Assembly: GCA_964520875.1 (NCBI GenBank)
Contig: CAZFQJ010000061.1
Span: 1-9,599, forward strand
Direction of reading: 5' to 3'
DNA length: 9,599 bases
Source of the DNA: SIG673 sp964520875
GTDB taxonomy: Bacteria; Bacillota; Clostridia; Oscillospirales; CAG-272
Within the stretch, counting starts at the first letter, position 1. Every line of letters begins with the position of its first letter. A program made the position numbers and the translations under genes. Shown piece by piece: positions 6,058 through 9,599 of this stretch. The notes under the pieces were generated by a model. The model was not told the origin of the DNA, made no database searches, and saw nothing but the letters and a program-made list of their open reading frames with translations.

Positions 6058-6606
6058 TCATTCCTCCGTTATCGTATTACCGCCCGGCAAGGTCTCTATC
6101 TTAAGCGAGATACTGCTCGTTTCGGCGGGTCTGCCGTTTATTTCGAGCGTATATTCCGCAAATATCTTTCCGCCGCCCGAATACGTTACCGTATTCGTAA
6201 GAAGATCGGTATGTATCAACACTTCAAACGGAAAAGGACCTACGTTATAAACGCACATATTCCTTTTTTCCTTACTGTCGAAGACCAACGCGGTAGTCAT
6301 AGCCGCAGTCCTTATCATAGTCATACATTCGCGCTTTTTTTCATCAAAGGTTATCTCCGTATGCGCTCCAGCCATACCGACAAGCTGAGATTCGTCATAG
6401 CTTATCTTTATTACACCGTTCTCCTTCGTCATTATCCCCTCGGAGACAAAGACCGTCGGCTCGGCGTCCGCGGGAAAGATATCGCTCGTCTCGCCTTCAT
6501 ACTCCGGATCCTCATATCCGGAAAGGGGCGTAAAGGGAGAAGTCAATTTGTCATTTACCATTTTAAGCGTTATGCTGAGCGTCACACGCACGGGTCTAAG
6601 TATCAT
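6058..6606 (-). CDS. DUF1934 (YwiB-like) domain protein, 182 aa
   Basis: A small soluble protein that matches the pattern of the DUF1934 family, typified by Bacillus YwiB, which folds as a calycin-like beta-barrel of unknown function. Visible pieces are an N-terminal RPVRVTLSITLK strand, IKISYDESQLVGMAGAHTEI near 67-86, alternating hydrophobic strands with TTALVFDSKEKRNMCVYNVG near 104-123, and GPFPFEVLIHTD and AEYTLEINGRPAETSSISLKI toward the end. There is no signal peptide or membrane segment. Residues 23-50 are an extra acidic, Pro- and Glu-rich stretch (YEDPEYEGETSD) that makes it longer than the usual 140-150 residues. ATG 6606 follows AGGAGA (6617-6612) with 5 bases of spacing. It precedes holA by 3 bases. 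No specific function can be stated. Confidence 0.75.
   Translation of the reverse strand: MILRPVRVTLSITLKMVNDKLTSPFTPLSGYEDPEYEGETSDIFPADAEPTVFVSEGIMTKENGVIKISYDESQLVGMAGAHTEITFDEKKRECMTMIRTAAMTTALVFDSKEKRNMCVYNVGPFPFEVLIHTDLLTNTVTYSGGGKIFAEYTLEINGRPAETSSISLKIETLPGGNTITEE
6063..6067 (-). promoter_or_regulatory. Shine-Dalgarno site that sets the TTG start of holA
   Basis: GGAGG on the minus strand, inside the last codons of the DUF1934 gene, lies 8 bases before the TTG at 6054-6052. A nearer ATG (6061-6059) overlaps the upstream stop codon but opens a different frame that soon stops. It is not the holA start. Confidence 0.8.
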
Positions 6607-6718
6607 AATGATCTCCTAAACTAAACTAAAATAAAATATAAATAATTTACGGATCGCAAATATGTATCGATATATATTTATTATCACATATTATCGAATT
6701 TTCAACGTCCGTACAGGG

Positions 6719-6724
6719 TATAAT
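6719..6724 (+). promoter_or_regulatory. Candidate -10 box for the small membrane protein gene
   Basis: A perfect TATAAT at 6719-6724 lies 36 bases before the TTG start of the small ORF, in an AT-rich region. No good -35 box sits 16-18 bases upstream, and there is no TG extension, so the call rests on the -10 box and on location only. Confidence 0.4.
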
Positions 6725-6746
6725 ATCGATGTAAACACCAAAGATC

Positions 6747-6756
6747 AAGGATGTGA
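6747..6756 (+). promoter_or_regulatory. Near-perfect Shine-Dalgarno site of the small membrane protein gene
   Basis: AAGGATGTGA matches the extended anti-SD complement AAGGAGGTGA at 9 of 10 positions. It sits 4 bases before TTG 6761. It is among the longest ribosome-site matches in the window and is the main reason to believe the small ORF. Confidence 0.7.
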
Positions 6757-6760
6757 TATT

Positions 6761-6952
6761 TTGAAGAAGGATCTTATCTCCATACTTTGCATGACGCTTC
6801 TGTGCGCCACGGTCATGCTCGGAATAATGGGAATATACCGTATACTCGGCTCTCCGGCTTTGCAAAGAAGCGGAAAGATAGCCGAAGCCGGGATCACAAC
6901 GGCATTCCCCGAACGCATAATCTGCGCATACCGTACTTCGTTTTACGGATAA
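6761..6952 (+). CDS. Small predicted single-pass membrane protein, 63 aa, unknown function
   Basis: I do not recognise this protein. From TTG 6761 it reads MKKDLISILCMTLLC, continues as a hydrophobic helix to about residue 27 (ATVMLGIMGIYRIL) and ends in a polar tail of about 35 residues. A Lys-Lys start followed by one helix fits either a membrane anchor or an uncleaved signal sequence; I see no clear signal peptidase site. Support for coding comes from the long ribosome site, an upstream TATAAT, codon choices like the neighbours (CTC, ATA, CCG, GAA) and a hairpin with T run after the stop. It is the only plus-strand gene between DUF1934-holA and rnr, divergent from the first and convergent with rnr (35 bases between stops). 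Starting at ATG 6662 would add 33 residues with no ribosome site and poor coding character. Confidence 0.6.
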   Translation: MKKDLISILCMTLLCATVMLGIMGIYRILGSPALQRSGKIAEAGITTAFPERIICAYRTSFYG

Positions 6953-6979
6953 ATCCGTTTTTCGGATCCCGATTTTTTT
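6945..6979 (+). terminator. Probable terminator after the small ORF
   Basis: ACGGAT (6945-6950) pairs with ATCCGT (6953-6958), followed by TTTT. The ATCCG arm can instead pair with CGGAT at 6963-6967. A run of seven T ends the stretch at 6973-6979. The stems are short and compete with each other, so efficiency is doubtful. On the minus strand no T run follows, so it is not an obvious terminator for rnr. Confidence 0.45.
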
Positions 6980-6987
6980 ACCTGTAT

Positions 6988-9027
6988 TTATCTGTAAACG
7001 ATGTTCTCCGGCTCGCCGATAAGCGAAAAATCCACCTGCCTCAGCGAAATATCTGCGTTTTCGACTTTTATCCTTACCTTGTCTCCGAGCCTGTACGTTA
7101 CGGAGCGGCAGGAGAGCGTCATCGCCTCGGGATCAAAGCTGTAACGGTTCTTCATCGTCCTAAGCGGAACAAGTCCTTCGCAGGTGTTGTCAAGCTCGCA
7201 AAAAAGCCCGAAAGCCGTAACGGAGCTTACTATCGCGTCATACTCTTCTCCGATATGATTTTTCATATAGACGGTCTTATAAAGATCGTCTATATCTCTT
7301 TCGGCTTCAAGAGCGGACAGTTCTCTTTCCGAGGACGTCTCGGCTGAAAGCGCGGCGAACGCCGCGTATTTCTTTACCGTCTCGCTCATATCGCTGCCGT
7401 CAAGGACGTGATTTATTATCCTGTGCACGGAAAGATCGGGATAACGTCTTATCGGCGAAGTGAAATGACAGTATCTTCCGCACGCAAGTCCGAAATGACC
7501 TGCGTTCACATCGCTGTAACGCGCCTTTTTCATGGTACGCAAAAGCATATACGATACCGGAATTCCAATATCCTTAGCCTTCGCTTTTTCAAGTATCCTT
7601 CCGAAATAAGCCGGAGTAACGTTTTCTTTTTTCACGTATTCCGGACGAAGCTTCAGATTATGCGCAAACTTTATAAAACCGGAGACCTTATCCCATTCCG
7701 GCGTTTCGTGTACTCTGTAAACGCACGGCAATCCCCTTGAGTTAAGCCATGTCGCTACCGCTTCGTTTGCACAGAGCATGAACTGCTCTATCAGCTTTTC
7801 GCCCTCTCCGCGTTCGCGCTTGACTATGTCCGACGGATCTCCCTTTTCGTCAAGTATTATCTCGGCTTCGCTTGTCTCAAGGTCAAGCGCTCCCCTTTTT
7901 TCGCTCTTGTTTTTCAGTATAGCATACAGTTCGAGCATTATTTCGAGTGTATCCTTTACGGAAGCGTACTTTTCCGCGACGTTTTCGTCGGCTTCTCCGT
8001 TTATCAGAGCGTTCACCTCGAAATACACTCCTCTTACCTTGGATCTTATTATCGTCCGTTCAAGAGATATATCCTTTATCTCACCGAAACGATCGAGCTT
8101 CACCCAAACGGAAAGAGTGTATCGATCTACTCCCGCGTTAAGAGAGCAAATACCGTTTGAAAGCGTTACCGGAAGCATGGGCACGACCTTGTCCGAAAAA
8201 TACACGCTCGTTCCTCTCGCCATAGCCTCTCGGTCAAGCTCCGTGCCCTCGCGGACATAGTGCGAAACGTCCGCTATATGGACTCCGAGGAGATAATCAT
8301 TACCGTCCTTTTCAGCGGAAACGGCGTCGTCAAGGTCCTTTGCGCCCGCACCGTCTATCGTGAATATCGTTTTGTCTCTGAGATCTACCCTTCCTACGGG
8401 AGAAAGCACGTCATGCTCGTGTGAAGCGGCGTCCTCCGACGCCTCGCTGCCGAATTCCGTCACGATCCCGTGCTCGCGAAGTATTGCGCTGTAATTCGCT
8501 TCTCTTGAGCAACTGTCACCGAAAACGGCGGTTATGACGCCTTCCGCGTCCTCCTCTGACGTATTCGGGTAACTCGTTATCCTTATTTCTACCTTATCGC
8601 CGTCGCTCGGTTTTATATCACATTCGTTTCCGATAACCGAAACGTTAAATCTGAGCTTGGTATCGTCCGGCTGAACATACTGCGGCGGGTAATATCGTTC
8701 ATCTTCATAGACCGTACCTATCAGCACCTTTACTGCGCGCTCGTTTATTTCGATCACGTAGGCGTTTCCGCCGGATCTTAATGTTCTTACGGTAACGGTA
8801 TCTCCGTTCATTGCTCCGCGCGTACCGTCATGGTCTATAAAATATTTTTTATCAGAAAGCGCACCGTCGTCCTTTAATTCAAAAAACACGCCGCCCACCG
8901 ATGTGGAAAGAAATCTTCCGACAAGCGTAAGCGCTTCCGAACGTTTTTTCTTTGCGGAGTCCGCTCTTGCGCGAGTCCTCTGTTTTGATCCTTTAAATAT
9001 ATCGTTTTTTCCTTTTTTCTTTTTCAT
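6988..9027 (-). CDS. rnr: Ribonuclease R (RNase II/VacB family 3'-5' exoribonuclease), 679 aa
   Basis: A processive, hydrolytic 3'-5' exonuclease that degrades structured RNA and takes part in mRNA and rRNA quality control in the cytoplasm. Domains in order: a Lys/Arg-rich tail (1-32), cold-shock domains (about 34-100 and 101-170), the RNB catalytic domain (about 213-560) and a C-terminal S1 domain (about 590-675, VSSVTAFGLFCELDNTCEGLVPL). All four catalytic aspartates are present in TIDGAGAKDLDDAV (Asp225, 231, 233, 234), and HFTSPIRRYPDLSVHR is at 521-536. It is shorter than E. coli RNase R (813) or the Bacillus enzyme (about 780): the N-terminal winged-helix domain is missing and there is no basic tail after S1. 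ATG 9027 has only a weak AAAGCGG site. It follows secG but has its own promoter, with a terminator between; no smpB is seen downstream. Confidence 0.95.
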   Translation of the reverse strand: MKKKKGKNDIFKGSKQRTRARADSAKKKRSEALTLVGRFLSTSVGGVFFELKDDGALSDKKYFIDHDGTRGAMNGDTVTVRTLRSGGNAYVIEINERAVKVLIGTVYEDERYYPPQYVQPDDTKLRFNVSVIGNECDIKPSDGDKVEIRITSYPNTSEEDAEGVITAVFGDSCSREANYSAILREHGIVTEFGSEASEDAASHEHDVLSPVGRVDLRDKTIFTIDGAGAKDLDDAVSAEKDGNDYLLGVHIADVSHYVREGTELDREAMARGTSVYFSDKVVPMLPVTLSNGICSLNAGVDRYTLSVWVKLDRFGEIKDISLERTIIRSKVRGVYFEVNALINGEADENVAEKYASVKDTLEIMLELYAILKNKSEKRGALDLETSEAEIILDEKGDPSDIVKRERGEGEKLIEQFMLCANEAVATWLNSRGLPCVYRVHETPEWDKVSGFIKFAHNLKLRPEYVKKENVTPAYFGRILEKAKAKDIGIPVSYMLLRTMKKARYSDVNAGHFGLACGRYCHFTSPIRRYPDLSVHRIINHVLDGSDMSETVKKYAAFAALSAETSSERELSALEAERDIDDLYKTVYMKNHIGEEYDAIVSSVTAFGLFCELDNTCEGLVPLRTMKNRYSFDPEAMTLSCRSVTYRLGDKVRIKVENADISLRQVDFSLIGEPENIVYR

Positions 9028-9028
9028 A

Positions 9029-9046
9029 CCGCTTTATCCGCTTTAT
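9029..9046 (-). repeat. Tandem 9-base direct repeat in the rnr leader
   Basis: On the minus strand ATAAAGCGG occurs twice in a row directly before the rnr start codon, the second copy ending one base before ATG. It occupies the place where the ribosome site should be. It may be chance or may affect translation start; no function is known to me. Confidence 0.6.
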
Positions 9047-9053
9047 TTCTCAA

Positions 9054-9082
9054 AATAAAGAATATTGATCGTCGAATGTCAA
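9054..9082 (-). promoter_or_regulatory. Promoter of rnr
   Basis: A perfect -35 box TTGACA (9082-9077) is followed after 17 bases by TTTATT (9059-9054), which matches the -10 consensus at four of six positions. It lies just downstream of the secG terminator and would give a leader of about 20 bases, consistent with rnr being its own transcription unit. Confidence 0.65.
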
Positions 9083-9102
9083 AAGATACGTGTACTTTAG
9101 AA

Positions 9103-9143
9103 AAAAACTCGCCTTTGATATCAAAAAGCAAAGGCGAGTTTTT
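9103..9143 (-). terminator. Rho-independent terminator after secG
   Basis: A 15-bp perfect stem pairs 9103-9117 with 9129-9143, with an 11-base loop (9118-9128). The stem is AT-rich at its base and has CTCGCC in the middle. On the minus strand it is followed by T residues then CTAAAG. It begins 13 bases after the secG stop and separates secG from rnr. A5/T5 arms on both sides would allow some function on the other strand, where no gene enters. Confidence 0.9.
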
Positions 9144-9156
9144 ATTCAAGTTTGGT

Positions 9157-9456
9157 TTATTCCGCTGATTCGGTCTCGTTTATAACACCATCTAATGCAT
9201 CATTTTTAGCGTCTTCGTTAGGCTTATCCTGAGTAACGTAAACGACGACAACCAAAACGACAAAGCATACGGCTATTATAGTGGTAAGCTTTGAAAGCAG
9301 CTTATCTATTGCCTTTCCCTTGCTCTTGCCGAAGAAGGTCTCAGCACCGCCCGCTATGGTTCCGGAAAGCTTCTTTGACTTACCGGACTGCATGAGAACC
9401 GCTATGATAAGAAACAGGGACGCAATTATTAACACTATTCCAAATGCGATATCCAT
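9157..9456 (-). CDS. secG: Preprotein translocase subunit SecG, 99 aa
   Basis: The small, non-essential subunit of the SecYEG channel that helps SecA-driven protein export. Two membrane helices lie at about residues 4-22 and 57-75. Between them is the family signature: VLMQSGKSKKLSGTIAGGAE at 20-39, then TFFGKSKGKAIDKLLSKLT. An acidic tail (DKPNEDAKNDALDG...) follows, slightly longer than the usual 70-80 residue protein. ATG 9456 is chosen because GAGGAG (9468-9463) lies 6 bases upstream and the protein begins at the usual place just before helix 1. The frame is open further upstream to 9564, but that part runs through the promoter and has no family match. It is a single-gene unit with its own promoter and terminator. 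Confidence 0.95.
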   Translation of the reverse strand: MDIAFGIVLIIASLFLIIAVLMQSGKSKKLSGTIAGGAETFFGKSKGKAIDKLLSKLTTIIAVCFVVLVVVVYVTQDKPNEDAKNDALDGVINETESAE

Positions 9457-9535
9457 TACATTCTCCTCGTTAAAATTATTTTCTGAGAGTTCGTCTGAAG
9501 GGCGCAATCGCCCCTCGGTTTCATAGTATAACGAC

Positions 9536-9564
9536 ATTATACCATAAACAAAGTAAAAATGCAA
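9536..9564 (-). promoter_or_regulatory. Promoter of secG with extended -10
   Basis: On the minus strand a perfect TATAAT (9541-9536) is preceded by TGG, which gives the TGn extension. TTGCAT (9564-9559) lies 17 bases upstream as a -35 box matching at three of six positions. Transcription would start near 9529, with a leader of about 70 bases that contains a 5-bp GC hairpin (9500-9504 with 9509-9513). Confidence 0.8.
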
Positions 9565-9599
9565 TATGCAAAAGATTTGCTCTCGCTAACCGACATGTC

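Noticed and set aside
6662..6760. Longer version of the small membrane protein from ATG 6662
   Set aside because: No ribosome site at 6662; the added part is Tyr/Ile-rich translation of AT-rich DNA that contains the likely promoter.
6607..6760. Small RNA or replication origin in the AT-rich stretch between DUF1934 and the small ORF
   Set aside because: AT-rich text explains the look; I see no DnaA-box cluster, stable hairpin or repeat beyond promoter-like elements.
9500..9513. GGGCG-CAAT-CGCCC hairpin in the secG leader as an attenuator or riboswitch
   Set aside because: Only a 5-bp stem with no T run and no wider conserved fold visible; noted as a simple leader hairpin.
9457..9564. N-terminal extension of secG to ATG 9564
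   Set aside because: The extra 36 codons cover the promoter and leader, match nothing in SecG, and ATG 9456 has a GAGGAG site at good spacing.
1..9599. CRISPR array, insertion sequence, phage, toxin-antitoxin or defence genes
   Set aside because: No spaced direct repeats, transposase, integrase, terminal inverted repeats or defence domains on either strand; genes are core functions with uniform codon use.

Overview
The window looks like ordinary chromosome from an anaerobic Firmicute of the class Clostridia, probably an uncultured gut lineage. Three things suggest this: the clostridial form of SerA in a serC-serA pair without serB, a Firmicutes-type class II aldolase end and a Firmicutes DUF1934 protein; frequent TTG starts with strong AGGAGG-like ribosome sites; and sigma-A type promoters with 17-base spacers. 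This assignment is inference from protein style; there is no rRNA or other marker in the window. I see no mobile element, phage gene, CRISPR array, tRNA or rRNA.

Layout. Bases 1-190 (+) are the 3' end of a class II fructose-bisphosphate aldolase gene, closed by a strong terminator. A small Sfp-type phosphopantetheinyl transferase follows on + (275-871). It converges with a minus-strand pair: a ten-helix EamA/DMT transporter (2380-1454) and then a ProXp-type Ala-tRNA(Pro) deacylase (1422-883). The transporter pair and the serine operon are divergent from a roughly 300-base intergenic region holding two near-consensus promoters facing away from each other.

serC-serA (+, 2683-4939) encode phosphoserine aminotransferase and phosphoglycerate dehydrogenase, the first two enzymes of serine synthesis. 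They end at a strong two-way terminator shared with a minus-strand pair: a DUF1934 protein (6606-6058) and holA, the DNA polymerase III delta subunit (6054-5011). holA starts on TTG only 3 bases after the DUF1934 stop, so the two are probably translationally linked.

A 63-codon membrane peptide gene (+, 6761-6952) sits alone between minus-strand genes. Beyond it, rnr (RNase R, 9027-6988) and secG (preprotein translocase subunit, 9456-9157) lie in the order secG then rnr on the minus strand, but each has its own promoter and a strong terminator stands between them.

Most genes are core housekeeping: glycolysis, serine synthesis, proofreading of tRNA charging, replication clamp loading, RNA decay and protein export. 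The most notable points are the unannotated small membrane protein gene, an RNase R that lacks the usual N-terminal winged-helix domain, a SerA with a shortened C-terminal ACT-like domain, and the tight holA start. I found nothing I would call a new biological system.
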